Shown: positions 1-10,329, counted from the stretch's first letter. The stretch: 64,000 bases of DNA from Didymodactylos carnosus (GCA_905250885.1 CAJNOQ010000047.1:1-64000), one strand, 5' to 3'. Notes: generated from the letters alone by a model not told the origin. A program made the numbers and translations.

Positions 1-4
1 ACAT

Positions 5-116
5 AAGTCAAGCACATGACATCGGAAAAAATGCGTTTTGCATGAGTAAGAAATGTCTCCACGCCATGAGATTCTTACTCAAGAAATTCAAGAAAGTCAT
101 GTGCTTGAGAAAAAAA
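5..116. repeat. small palindromic foldback
   Basis: The outer arms, TCAAGCACATGAC near position 8 and GTCATGTGCTTGA near 102, are reverse complements. A nested pair, GAGTAAGAA and TTCTTACTC, lies inside. The whole stretch could fold into one hairpin of about 110 nt. I see no coding potential. It is probably a small non-autonomous element or its remnant, just downstream of the HEAT-repeat gene on the minus strand. Confidence 0.5.
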
Positions 117-196
117 GCTTCACTAGGGTGACATCTGACGTTTCAGGATCACTCACAAGTGACAAAGAAAGTTTGGAAAAACGGTGTTTCCACAAG

Positions 197-1586
197 TTAG
201 ATGTGACTTTTTGAACGCTTACAAACACCCTCAGCTACGTCAAAATGACGTTTCTCCGATATATTTATTGAGAGGGAAGAAGAGTGCAATCTTTCTCTCT
301 GATCAGAAAAAGCTTTAATCAATTGCTCACGCATTTCTCTAACATAAACAGATACCTTTACTTCTTCGCTACTACCACACACGACAATAGTGTTATCAGT
401 AATAGTAACAGCATTCCCTTGCAGAAGTGCCACAATCGCTACTACAGGGAGCCAGACACAATTTTTCGTATACAGGAACACCTGGATGAACCTGTCTGAA
501 GGAACAGTTCTGAGATGATCTATGCCATATTTGTTCACAAAAGAAACAAGTTTCGCAACTGCATTAGGGTCTAACTTCACCATTGTCGAGAACGAACAGA
601 GAAACTTTCCAAGTGCTTGCGCGGCCTTAACCTGAACCCACCTGTCGTGATCACGAGACGGATAACCCAACACCGCCCCAATCACTTTATTTGTTCCTGC
701 TTTTTCATCCGGATTTCCGAGACCTCCACATACATTCATTCTGACATTCGTATTCGCATTCCCAAGTGCAACAGTCATCAAGTTGTGGATCACATCATTG
801 GTTGCCGCGTTTTCACCCATATTCCCGAGAGCGTAACATGCATTACTTCTGACATCATCATTCTTATCTCCAAGTGCAACAGTCACCAACCTGTGGATCA
901 CGTCATTGGTTGCCGCGTTTTCACCCATATTCCCGAGAGCCATACATGCACTCCTTCTGACATCATCATTCTTATCTCCAAGTGCAACAGTCACCAACCT
1001 ATTGATCACGTCATTGGTGGCTACTTTTCCGTCCAGATTTCCGAGAGCTTCACATGCACTCATTCTGACATCCGCATTCTCATCGCAAAGTCGGACGAGT
1101 AGTAATTGGATCAATGTGGATGGCGGATTTGAAATATGAAGGCATGAAATGAATGACAATACATCAGTCTTCATCTTCGGATCTTGGATTTTAAGGAGTT
1201 TCGTAAATGTATCTTGTATTGCTGGTTCGTGTATTAATGAAGTAGTCCTTCGTAATGAGTCTCCGAGCTCTTTGCGTATAACGCCGTGTTCCATGAACAC
1301 AGCAGTTATTATCCACTTTGTTATAGAATCGATCAACATGGTGTGTCGACGAAATCTTGAAGTACTACCAGTCTCCTCTATGCATGAAATAATTAGTTGT
1401 ATGTGTCTGAAACCAACCAGATCCAATGGTTCGCATAATATAGCGTCCCAGAATGTATCTGTGCATACTTCGGCATCGCTTTCGATGCAAATACCGGATG
1501 CGAAAGTAAGCACAAGAGCGAAACGTTGATTGTACTTGTGACGTTTGATAAAGTCGATTGCTTTTTGAGGTGCAAAACTTATCCAT
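197..1586 (-). CDS. HEAT-repeat protein, 3' exon of a larger gene (5' end not resolved)
   Basis: An uninterrupted minus-strand frame runs from a likely splice acceptor (AAAAG at 1587-1591) to a TAA at 197-199. An internal Met would give 438 residues, but the frame stays open upstream with protein-like sequence (RWISFAPQKAIDFIKRHKYN), so the true start lies 5'. The middle holds about five HEAT-type helical repeats of 36 residues with the core DVRxSACxALGNxGxxAATNDVI. Two of them are almost identical in protein and DNA. Such repeats form superhelical protein-binding scaffolds. In bdelloids, similar HEAT arrays often follow NACHT-type NTPase domains (general knowledge), but no NTPase domain is visible here. 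The frame may be the last exon of such a gene or a truncated copy. The C-terminal 120 residues are not recognisable. Confidence 0.65.
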
Positions 1587-1589
1587 CTT

Positions 1590-1852
1590 TTATGTTAAGA
1601 TCAATCTCCGATGAAAGAACTTCATCCTCAAGTGAGTTCACACTTCAAAAGAGCACTTCTTCTTCTTTATAGTAGACTGGTTTCGCCTGATGGTGATTCA
1701 TTCCAGATGATGAACCCGACAGTGAGTGAGAATCTTTTGTCTTCAAGCTTTATTTTCACTCTGTTTATTTCTCTAAATTCAAAGTTTGAAGTCCATGAGG
1801 CACCCTCACCCCTCACAAACAATTCGCTGATCGTTTACCATCACCATTACAA
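1590..1852. other. intergenic or intronic stretch, nothing recognised
   Basis: This lies between the HEAT exon acceptor and the hAT remnant. It would be the expected place for an intron or upstream exon of the HEAT gene. Short frames occur on both strands, but none shows a recognisable domain. Confidence 0.4.
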
Positions 1853-2220
1853 TTGAATTCTGAATTAGAAAGATGGCATAAAAAATGTAATGATTTAATT
1901 AAAATGGATAATGATTGGAGAGAAAAATGGATAAATGAACCAATTAAAGAGACAGACAATGTATTATATCTAAATATTCGTTATTTATTAATTTTCTTGG
2001 CAACATTGCCTGTATCAACAGCTTCTGCTGAAAGAAGTTTCAGTCAATTATCGAGAATTAAAAGTTATTGTCGGTCTAAAATGAAACAAAATGGACTAAA
2101 CGGACTTGCCGCTGCATACATTCATAAAGATCTCGATATAAATCCAGATGAAATTTTGAAATTATATACGGTCGATGATGCAGCTTTAGAGAGAGTTGCG
2201 CTGAAAACAACTTTCGGCTG
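1853..2220 (+). pseudogene. hAT transposase C-terminal (dimerisation) fragment
   Basis: The plus-strand frame encodes the conserved C-terminal dimerisation block of hAT-superfamily DNA transposases. It contains LPVSTASAERSFSQLSRIK followed by SKMKQNGLNGLAAAYIHKDL, the typical signature. No N-terminal BED zinc finger or RNase-H-like catalytic region is visible upstream, so only the end of the transposase survives. The frame runs on to a stop at 2263, but recognisable hAT sequence ends near 2190. The sequence beyond, read on the other strand, belongs to an exonuclease-like gene, so the fragment abuts or was inserted into that gene's 3' end. It is a plain cut-and-paste DNA transposon relic. Confidence 0.8.
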
Positions 2221-2224
2221 CGTC

Positions 2225-3329
2225 AAATTCTTCACGATTTGTGTGTGTTTAAATTTTCCATGACTATCTGACAAAATTAAAAAGGAAGGTTTTTGTTTTT
2301 GTTGTTGATCAAGCATATCAATATTATTATTGTTATCATTGTCAGGGCTACTACTAGGAAATGGTGATGAATCTGGTAATTTCAACGATTGTAAACCTGA
2401 AACAGAACAGAGAGACATCTTAGTTGATAAATAAAAGAAAATATGTGTCGGTCCGAAAACGTCATGAATAGCATAATCTGCCATCCTTTTTCTTGTATAA
2501 ATATCTCATTATGTACTCCATTCTTAATTCGGGATCTAAACCATATGTCCAGTTATTCAGTCGTAATTCTTTACTTAATGCCATATTGAATGTTGCTTTT
2601 ATTGTTTTTTGTAAGGACTACAATGTTTTGTTTTGTTTATATGGTCTATCACTATCTGGACAAACACAGCCGTTTTTATTATCATTAATATCTTCATTAA
2701 TATTATAATTAATATCGTCATCTTCAAGATCTCCGTTAGTACATGACAAATCAATTCAAGACCTTGCAAATTCGGTTTTCTAAGAGTATTTGGATGACGA
2801 AGACATTCTGAAGTGTGAGGATGACGGGTGTTCCAAAAACTCGTGAATAATTTTTGAAGGTCGCATTTGTTGCTTTTGTTATTAACGTCATTTATATTAA
2901 ATAAGTTTGTGAAGAAAAAGGGAGCTAATTCTTTAATGGGGTCTCCCCATGCTAGTATGATGGAATTTACTGAAAATATTCGATGACACAAATTTCGTAT
3001 TGATTCAAAGGATTTAGAAGATGGAGATGGCAGATGTTGAGCTTCTAAAATGAAAACGGTGGCTAATTGTTCGTTGTGTATGGCCTGAATTTGAATGATA
3101 GCAGGTATTTGTTGTTGTTTGGTTTCTGAAGATGTTGATTTACGGTTCTTTGATTCAGTATCAATAGTAAATACTTGAACATCCTTAATTCTGTTGAGCA
3201 GATTTTCTAAAACGTCATCTGATGTTGCTTTATCTATATAGATTATTTGCCCGTAATGTGATGATGGCCAATTGAAAGGAGCGATGTTATTTACTAATTG
3301 TTGGTTTTCACGTGCTTTCTCGCCAGCCT
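2225..3329 (-). pseudogene. decayed DEDDy 3'-5' exonuclease-like gene
   Basis: Read on the minus strand, a long protein-like stretch begins after a possible acceptor (TTAAG) near 3330. It shows exo I VFTIDTES (about 3125-3185), a WGDPIKEL block that may be exo II, and ADYAIHDVFG (about 2455-2485) matching the Tyr-x3-Asp exo III motif of DEDDy exonucleases such as the WRN/EXD family. Such enzymes remove nucleotides from 3' ends. The reading is broken: between the blocks it changes frame at least twice, and an in-frame TAG lies before SLQKTIKATFNMALSKELR, so the copy is probably a pseudogene. The 3' part holds an Asn/Asp-rich tract and the phrase ILSDSHGKF. The hAT fragment overlaps its 3' end. 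An intron-rich but functional model cannot be fully excluded. Confidence 0.5.
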
Positions 3330-3714
3330 TAAGTCAGTACGGATATGGAAATGGTACTTGTACACATCTCTAAACCACGTTTTGTTCGATGCTATAATCA
3401 TTCGCTTTCTTCTCATCAATCTAATTATCCTATATACGTAAATGTGTAGCGCAAAACTATGAAAATAATTGTCATGCAACTTTTAAAACTCTATATGAGC
3501 AAAAGTTCGTGACATATAGATAATCAAAGTAATTATCATCAGCAAACACCTTGATTTCCTTTTTTCTCTTTAGTCAGAGAAGCACTTAAAATGGGAAATG
3601 TTTTCCTTATGTCAAGAGAAATGTATTTCTCTTTCCCTTACGTCAAGAGAATCATTCAGAACAAAACTGTTATCATATTCTTTTAGCTTACATTGATCAT
3701 AACACCTTTATAGA
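3330..3714. other. intergenic, upstream of 7TM receptor
   Basis: AT-rich, with no recognised exon. A short near-repeat occurs just 5' of the receptor (TATGTCAAGAGAAATG at about 3608 and TACGTCAAGAGAATC at about 3640). It could be promoter sequence of the receptor or upstream sequence of the minus-strand exonuclease-like gene. Confidence 0.35.
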
Positions 3715-4749
3715 ATGGTAGATCTAACAAATATTCAAACACAATTGTTTCGTTATGTTTTATCTCCGCTAATTTTTCTTGGTAACGTTGGTGGTATTCT
3801 AAATTTAATTATTTTTCTGCAACCATCGTTACGTAGCAATCCATGTACAATCTATTTCTTAGCCTATACAATCGTTAATCTTTTCTTTGTTGACTTTATA
3901 ATCGTAACGACACTATTGACTTTCGGTTTTTCAATTGATTTCACTGTACATTCTCTAGCAGTGTGTCGCCTAAGGTATTATTTAGTATATCTCTTCGGTG
4001 TTCTATCAAATTCCTATCTGATCATGGCTGCTGTTGATCGTATGTTTGTGACTTTTTCCAACGTAAATCATCGTCAATGGGCGACGACTGTGACCAAGAC
4101 TTTACAGGCAGTCATAGGTATTACACTATTCTGGTCTCTAGTTCATCTACCGTTGTTGATTCTTCCAACAATTCATCAAGTAACGCCGTCCTCAGCTCGT
4201 TTCATGTGTGGGCCAGCTATTGGCAGTGCATTTCAGCAGTATATCTCCTACTATCTACTAGTAGTCACTGGTCTTCTACCACTGACAATTTTAATCAGCT
4301 TAAGGTCAGTACGTTTTATTTCCTTTGTGTTTACACCTCTTCTTTTCTCTCTATTTTGTCTGCTCTACAGTTTCACTACACTCAAGAATACCCATCGTCT
4401 GAACACAGTTGTGATGCCTATAGATCAATTATCACAGTATCGAATGAGTTACAAAGAACGTCAGTTGATTGTAATGCTCTTGTCACAAGTGTTTGTCGTA
4501 GTTGTATGTTCACTGCCAATTTCAATCTATCAAATCTACAACAGAATATCACAAAATTATTCAAAGTCACAGAATCAACTAGCAATCGAATCATTTCTAA
4601 ATAGTCTATTCGGCTTTTTTAACTACTGGCCCGCATGCATTAACTTTTATGTTTATGTCTGTACAGCAAAAACATTTCGCAATGAATCTAAACATTGTAT
4701 CAAAGATTTTTGGAATTCACTATGCCGTTTTTATTTGACCGAACGTTAA
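3715..4749 (+). CDS. rhodopsin-like seven-transmembrane receptor
   Basis: The 344-codon frame has the hydrophobic profile of a G-protein-coupled receptor. TM1 carries a GN motif (FLGNVGGILN, residues 22-30), TM3 ends in AAVDRM (about 105-110) at the DRY position, Cys84 and Cys164 could form the TM3-ECL2 disulfide, and TM7 has NYWPACINFYVY in place of NPxxY. The architecture matches the expanded peptide-type receptor families of bdelloids; the ligand is unknown. Positions 4305-4370 (66 nt, GTCAGT...CTACAG) look like an in-frame intron. Removing it gives a cleaner TM5 end (LTILISLSFTTLKNT), 322 residues, and still no frame change. The start is the first Met before TM1. The protein would act in the plasma membrane. 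No direct regulatory signal is visible. Confidence 0.8.
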   Translation: MVDLTNIQTQLFRYVLSPLIFLGNVGGILNLIIFLQPSLRSNPCTIYFLAYTIVNLFFVDFIIVTTLLTFGFSIDFTVHSLAVCRLRYYLVYLFGVLSNSYLIMAAVDRMFVTFSNVNHRQWATTVTKTLQAVIGITLFWSLVHLPLLILPTIHQVTPSSARFMCGPAIGSAFQQYISYYLLVVTGLLPLTILISLRSVRFISFVFTPLLFSLFCLLYSFTTLKNTHRLNTVVMPIDQLSQYRMSYKERQLIVMLLSQVFVVVVCSLPISIYQIYNRISQNYSKSQNQLAIESFLNSLFGFFNYWPACINFYVYVCTAKTFRNESKHCIKDFWNSLCRFYLTER

Positions 4750-5324
4750 GAAGTCGCAAAACCGAAATTAAACAGGTGACACTAGCGATTGTGAGCAACG
4801 AAGTATTCAAAAGTAATTTTCGAAAGTCAAAAAAGTCTATAATACAACTTTAAATGCACATATCCGATCAAGCTTTATCATGCTCTCTTCAACGAAATCG
4901 TTGAATTTCAATTCAGGAGGAAAAGTATTTTCTGTAGTACAATCCTCTTTAAATAAATACTGGTATATATGTTTGAATTTCATTTTAATCAATAAAAAAG
5001 TGAGGAGAATAGTTGTCGTTCGAGTTTTCTGTAACCGTAGCAGCTGATAAATTACCGTAGCCCTGCAAAAATTCAGAACTCAGTCAAAATAAGTTCAAAC
5101 GGGCTAAACATTTTTTCATAACTCCACTTTTGATCGCAGAATCTAAAAATATGAAAAAACATGTTAGTTTCGAGCATTCCACTGACCTCGGAAGCAATGC
5201 TTTCACTTTCTCTATTTGTTGCAATCGCCTTTCTACGAAGAGTTCCATTTATCTGTTCCAGTTACGTAACCGAAACCGATAAAGTTTTTTATAAGTGTCT
5301 AGCTTCAATCTATTCTATAAGTAA
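4750..5324. other. intergenic, nothing recognised
   Basis: AT-rich sequence after the receptor stop. One 62-codon frame at 5161 has no recognisable content. No structured repeat was seen until the inverted-repeat arm at 5325. Confidence 0.4.
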
Positions 5325-5411
5325 TCTAGCTTCAACTGGGTACAACTAGTTGCTATCGATTAATTGGGCAATTCATTGCGCCATTAATTGGTCAATGCAG
5401 CGGCCGTTTCA
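5325..5411 (+). repeat. left copy of a repeat inverted at 8325-8413
   Basis: About 87 bp, from TCTAGCTTCAACTGGG to GGCCGTTTCAG, are nearly the exact reverse complement of 8325-8413. The two copies could be terminal inverted repeats of a 3.1-kb composite element, or separate copies of one MITE, since the right copy lies inside its own shorter inverted-repeat element at 8262-8503. The left copy lacks those outer ends, which favours the second view. Confidence 0.75.
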
Positions 5412-5504
5412 GAAAGGGAGTTAGAAGCAAAATGCGTTTGACCCTGATCTGTCTTAATGCATCATGTTCTCGAAGACAAGACCGAGTAAAACATGTTGCA
5501 TGTC

Positions 5505-5612
5505 AGATATCAAACGAAAAGAATCGAAATCATAGAAACAAGATGGTTGTCGGGAAAAGTTATATTAATCTTGCTAACTGAACAAAAACAACTGTAGATT
5601 GCAATAGGCGTA
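5505..5612 (+). repeat. direct repeat, copy 1 of 3
   Basis: About 108 bp beginning AGATATCAAACGAAAAG and ending GATTGCAATAGGCGTA recur at 6795-6903 (nearly identical) and 7690-7792 (more diverged). All three are in the same orientation inside the 5.3-8.4 kb repeat cluster. No coding capacity is seen. It is likely part of a non-autonomous element or an old segmental duplication. Confidence 0.7.
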
Positions 5613-5922
5613 GGAACATTTCTATATATTTTGCTTTTAAAAAATTTTAATTTTGTCTATCAAAAAAACTGTTTTTCTTCGAGGGTGTAAAACACGCCGT
5701 GTATTTGGATGAGCCTGCCATCGCAAGATCGCAAAGAGTCGAGCGTGTCTCTTCTTTTTTTCATTGTAATTAAGTCAAACTAAATTAGTTTTGAAAACTT
5801 TTTACATAGTTGGATAGAGAATTTTTTCCTCTATCCCGGAATCTAAAATCCCTTCTAATCACTTGAAAAACCGGTGAGAAAATTGAAATTTACGAAAAAG
5901 GAAAATTTTCCTGCCATCAGTA

Positions 5923-6042
5923 GGAACACTGACTCTATAGTCTACGTCATATTTGAATGATCGGAAGGAACGAAAGATGGAAAAGAAATGAAAGCACTCT
6001 CTCATTCTACCGTAATATGCGTAGTCTATAGAGTGAGTGTGA
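5923..6042. repeat. inverted repeat pair
   Basis: The arms are 5923-5952 (core ACTCTATAGTCTACG) and 6013-6042 (core CGTAGTCTATAGAGT). They are about 30 bp each with few mismatches, separated by about 60 bp. The shape is that of a small MITE or hairpin. Confidence 0.55.
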
Positions 6043-6129
6043 ATGAACATTTATTCATTTTACTTCATGTTTTGTGTAAACCCAGCTACGGAATATCTAG
6101 GTTTGTGCAAAAACCCAGGTCCGATAGAC

Positions 6130-6199
6130 ACGGTCGTAAACGACCGTATACGGCGGTTGTATTAGGACAAAATACGGCAGTTCACGACTGCCGTATACG
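6130..6199. repeat. two adjacent GC-richer palindromes
   Basis: ACGGTCGTAAACGACCGT (6130-6147) is a palindrome with a short AA centre. ATACGGCAG and CTGCCGTAT (6172-6196) form a second hairpin. The motif TATACGGCGG recurs after each. The block is much richer in GC than its surroundings, which suggests an inserted element. Confidence 0.55.
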
Positions 6200-6794
6200 G
6201 CGGATCTTCTGTGACCTGTGACCGCACGTACGGTCCTAAAACACTTTCTCAAATAACTTCCCTGCCTCATCCCGTAAAACAAAAGCAGCTAATCAAACTC
6301 AATAACAACGACATTTCCTTAAATCCTTAATTTAGCATCCCATCATGCCATTGCCTCTATCCCTTTGCCAGCACAAAAAGTGCATAACAAATTATACGAG
6401 CCATGAGTAACCGTGACTTTTCCCATATTTGATTGTCTTTACAACTAACATTCACTGAACAAACTAAAGGAGTCATTGATAATCCTGAATCTTCACATAT
6501 TCAATTTTCTTTAGAACCAAATTTCAGTAAAGAAATTAAAAATCACTAATCACGCTTAACCTTTACATATTTAATTTCATCTAAGCCTCGAATGCACTAA
6601 AGAAATTAAAGCAATCGTTCAAAATCACCAATCTTCCGAAATTTCATTTTCTCTAAAAGTAAAACTCGCTAAAAAAAATTACAGAAATCATTGAGAATGC
6701 TGAATCATCACATGAAAATGAAATGGTTTTAAAAGGGTTTTATTTATAGTAATGATGTGTCGTGGCAATTTATTTGTGCTGTTAGAGAAAGTAT

Positions 6795-6903
6795 AGATGT
6801 CAAACGAAAAGAATCGAAATCATAGAAACAAGATGGTTGTCGAGAAAAGTTATATTAATCTTGCTAACTGAACAAAAACAACTGTAGATTGCAATAGGCG
6901 TAC
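6795..6903 (+). repeat. direct repeat, copy 2 of 3
   Basis: Nearly identical to the copy at 5505-5612. A third, more diverged copy lies at 7690-7792. Confidence 0.7.
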
Positions 6904-7108
6904 AAAAGAAATGACGTTGTCTTCCTAATCTTTCGTCTCCGAAGAATCATTTATTTTCTTATATTGTCTTCATTGTCCATGCTGGTGAATCGAGTATTTC
7001 AAAGCCTTCAAGTAACATAAAATTAATACAAACATTATAAACCGTGGCTGACTTGATCTAAAAACAAAACAAACTTGAATTATTAAATAACAGAAGTAAA
7101 ATCTTCTT

Positions 7109-8060
7109 TTAAAACCCCACTGCGACCATTTCTTTCATAATCATAGATGTATTTGATGGATCAGTCATAAGAGCGTTCATCTGCTCAAATACCTGTAGAA
7201 ATTGAGTCGAATCCTAAGCGTGTAAAATCGAACAGATTTATTCCAACTAAAAACACTAATTCTCATTCTTTCGATGATTTTTCTAACAATTTTTCACAAA
7301 TAGCACGTGCTATTGTTTTTGTCTACTCTCGTTTTTCACTTCCACTAAGATCCTCCTGGAGAAAAAAGTTTATGCATAAAATATTAGTCTGACCCCATAA
7401 AATGTGATTAAGTCATATATCGCACGCATTTCAAATACAAAAATGTCTGACTAAATAATCTGTATCTAACGAACAAGCCAGTAATTTTGTTATAGACAGA
7501 AAACAAGTCCATTATACATTTCATTTTGCGTTCATTCAATAGCGCCACGAACCGTAATTCTTTGTATGGTACTTGGTTTTTGTCGGCTAAACGTAACCCA
7601 TAAACATAATAAGCTGGCATAGAATAATACGGCGATGATGGATCGAATAATATATCACTTGTTTCTTACCATTCAGCGTGTAAATGATAAGAGAACAGAT
7701 CAAAATCATAGAACCAATATAGTTGTCGGCAAAAGTCATATTAATCTTGATAATTTAACAAAAACAACTGTAGATTGCAATAGGTGTACAAAAGAAAATT
7801 CACTGTTTCATTCGAGTAAACCGGCTAACAAAACCATGTAATCTTATATCCAGTCAATGAGCAAGTGTACCTTCGTTATAGGTGAACTTACATCTGCACA
7901 AATTTCAAAACTACCCATCGAACGTATTGAACATAGAGAACGTCTCTCGTTGAATATATTAAGATCATTTTGAACATTTAATGCTGTTTTCTGTTGTTGT
8001 CGAATAGATTCTTGACGATTCAATGTCGATGATGACGTTGTGGGGAGGTGTTTAAATTTT
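7109..8060 (-). pseudogene. two orphan exons of an unidentified gene, split by repeats
   Basis: On the minus strand an open stretch up to about 8060 reads SSSTLNRQESIRQQQKTALN and continues to FEICAD, ending at a GTAAGT donor at 7886-7891. A second exon (7109-7192) follows a CTACAG acceptor in the matching phase and reads VFEQMNALMTDPSNTSMIMK, then EMVAVGF and a stop. Joined, they would make the C-terminus of one protein. The pattern SLxxMGSFxxxxDVFEQMNALM faintly recalls the helical core of ESCRT-III (CHMP) proteins, but this is weak and I do not assign it. The 690-bp interval between them holds a copy of the dispersed direct repeat. No upstream exon or start was found, so the copy may be broken. 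Confidence 0.3.
7690..7792 (+). repeat. direct repeat, copy 3 of 3 (diverged)
   Basis: Shares AACAAAAACAACTGTAGATT and flanking sequence with the copies at 5505 and 6795. It lies between the two orphan minus-strand exons. Confidence 0.6.
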
Positions 8061-8261
8061 AAGGATTAGACATGATTCTTCATTTATTGTTGTTTTCACA
8101 CAAATACATTCAACATCACACAATGGCATTATAACTAGAGATATTCCTAAGCTGGATTTAATATAAATTCTTGCTCCATCTTTATCTCTTGCAGCTACCC
8201 AAGCAAAACTGAGTAAGTGAGAAAATCTAGCTGCAAAAATAGCTGCAGCGCCCACTTACAG

Positions 8262-8503
8262 CTAGATTAACTAGATTAAAAGGTGCATTTATCTAGCTAC
8301 ATGCTGATTGAAATCGTGTACTAGCTGAAACGGCTGCTGCATAGACCAATTAATGGCGCAATGAATTGCCCAATTAATCGATAGCAACTAGTTGTACCCA
8401 GTTGAAGCTAGATTCAATCTAACTGAAGCTATATCAAATTTTCATGTATTTCACTGCATCTAGCTGAAGCTAGATAAATGTAACTTTTAATCTAGATGCA
8501 GCG
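8262..8503. repeat. MITE-like inverted-repeat element
   Basis: The left end (CTAGATTAAAAGGTGCATTT, near 8272) and the right end near 8470-8500 (reverse complement CTAGATTAAAAGTTACATTT) are inverted repeats, and short TAGCTGAAGCTAG-like motifs recur within. The inner part contains the sequence found inverted at 5325-5411. The right end joins the helentron coding remnant at about 8505, where protein-like sequence stops, so this element probably truncated or was inserted into the helentron. Confidence 0.6.
8325..8413 (-). repeat. right copy of the repeat at 5325-5411, inverted
   Basis: Reverse complement of 5325-5411 with only a few mismatches over about 88 bp. It is embedded in the inverted-repeat element 8262-8503. 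Confidence 0.75.
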
Positions 8504-8504
8504 T

Positions 8505-10300
8505 CCGCTTCATGATTTTTTTTGTGCTTGGGTAAGGAGAGATCCTCATATGCATAACATCGATTGAAGCCAGTATCTATATGAGAATTGATTTCTGGTG
8601 CATTTTTTCCAGTTGTTAACCATGTTTCAGTGAGACATACTATATCACATTTATCTAACCAACTGTGATTTTTCGTTTCCATATAATATCCATTTAAACC
8701 TTCAATATTGTGAAGTACTAAACGAAATTGAGCTTGATCATTTAAATTAGCATATTTATAACTCATTCTTTTCATTCTTGTAACTGATTCTTCAATTCTT
8801 TCGTCACAGAAAAAAGCATTACTATTTAGGTCGGTTAGAAAAACATTCTCTAGTGAAGTAAGACGGGTTACGCATGTGTATCCTGACCAGTTTTTGAATA
8901 ATGCACTGGATTAATAATAACTGCTGGAAGAGTTAGTCCTTGTACTTTATGAACTGTTGAATCCCAGCCTTACATAGATTACCATTTGTTGATGTTGAAA
9001 TCCACAGGCAGGATTATCAAATGTAGCTCTTACTGTCTGGACCACTTTCGTGACCGGATACATGATAATTTCAACAATTGTGTCAAAAGCTCCTTTGACT
9101 AATCGATCTACTTTACACATATTCTCTGTAATAACAACACATGCTCCTATACCTACTCTTAAATTCTTGTAATTATCAACTTTTGCTTTCCATTTTGAAT
9201 TTGACTGTTGTCGATTTCCTTTTATTAAAGTTTTATAGTTATTTTTTGATTTTACATTTATTGATGGAATATCAATAATATCTGTGCATACTTCCGTTAA
9301 CATTTCTGCATTGTGAACATCAACAAAATCATTTCATGAAAATAAATGGGTTGACTCTTTTCTGTATAATTTTTGTTTATATCGTTCGACACATGCTTTT
9401 AACAGTAATTCATCCTCTTTTGTCAAAGATTCTGATTTCTTTTTCTTTCGTAATCTGATACACAGTACATAGAATCCTTTCTCCTTTGTTCTTTGACAGA
9501 TTGTTAATTCTGAATATTCGAATAGGTCTGTCCAGTAATCAATAATATTGTGTCTAACATAAAGTGGTGAGCCGAAAACAGGAGGTAGTTGATAAAAATC
9601 ACCAATAGCGACAATAGATATATATTTCCAAAGTGAATACATGCACCTGAAGTAGACATAATTTGAGCAAGACGTGCGTGAAATTCTTTCCATAATGACT
9701 GATCAATTAACGATATTTCATCAATAAATACAATCATAAGGCCATTGAGTTTAGAACGGAGGGTGTTTATTTAATTTTCACTAATCGAGTGCATTTGTTC
9801 ACCTATCATAAATGTTGCATGAATTGGAGCAGAATTTGTATTGAGAGGTGCTGTACATAGTAGAAGATATTTAGTTCTTCTTCTGTCAATTGTCTTAGTA
9901 ATCGTTTTACTGTTTCTGACGTAAACTTCTTGGGAATAATTTTACAGGAACTTTTTGGCTTTTGCACATGAGCATATTTTTCAATCGTCAAATTTTCGAT
10001 ATCTGGATTTTCATCCTGGTCTAGTTCAGCATGCTTTTTATAGCGTTCTTTAATTAATTCTGCGTCTTCTTCTCTTTGTTGTTCAGCTGATGAACACAAT
10101 TCAGCCCATTTATCTTCATGTACACCATGTTCATTTAACTCATCTAATGCTTTTTCCACATATTTACTCATCTTCGTTTCAAACCGTTTCTGATTCTCCA
10201 ATACTATCTCTTTAACTGATTTTGTTGTACCATCTTCTGATTGAATAACACCTTCATGAAAATAAGTAGCATAAGGCTGTCGAAGTTTAGTATCACTCCG
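8505..10300 (-). mobile_element. helentron-type Helitron remnant (PIF1-like helicase plus endonuclease domain)
   Basis: Several minus-strand blocks line up in order. At 9806-10300 lies a charged helicase N-terminal region (FHEGVIQSEDGTTKSVKEIV, later LLRQLTEEELNIFYYVQHL). At 9504-9737 is Walker B, VFIDEISLIDQ. At 9540-9640 is IVAIGDFYQLPPVFGSPLYV, the GDxxQLPPV motif of PIF1/RecD-like helicases. At 8880-9303 is the C-terminal helicase core ending in VHKVQGLTLP. At 8505-8800 is LVLHNIEGLNGYYMETKNHS followed by CDIVCLTETWL, the start of an endonuclease/exonuclease/phosphatase domain. Helicase plus such an endonuclease is typical of helentrons, rolling-circle DNA transposons. The frame changes several times, the Rep nuclease is not seen, and the endonuclease is cut off at the MITE at 8503. 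The copy is dead. Confidence 0.8.
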
Positions 10301-10329
10301 GATAGATAGGTATATGCGGGATTTAACAG

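Noticed and set aside
284-1529. Plus-strand frames across the HEAT exon
   Set aside because: They are antisense shadows of the repetitive minus-strand HEAT coding sequence and show no domain of their own.
4077-4604. 175-codon frame inside the first 7TM receptor
   Set aside because: It lies in another frame of the receptor and is Ser/Thr-rich, as expected from frame-shifted hydrophobic codons. The receptor frame has clear TM structure.
5325-8413. A single 3.1-kb transposon with 88-bp terminal inverted repeats
   Set aside because: Not adopted as the main call, because the right arm lies inside its own smaller inverted-repeat element and no transposase or target duplication was found. Two separate MITE copies fit as well.
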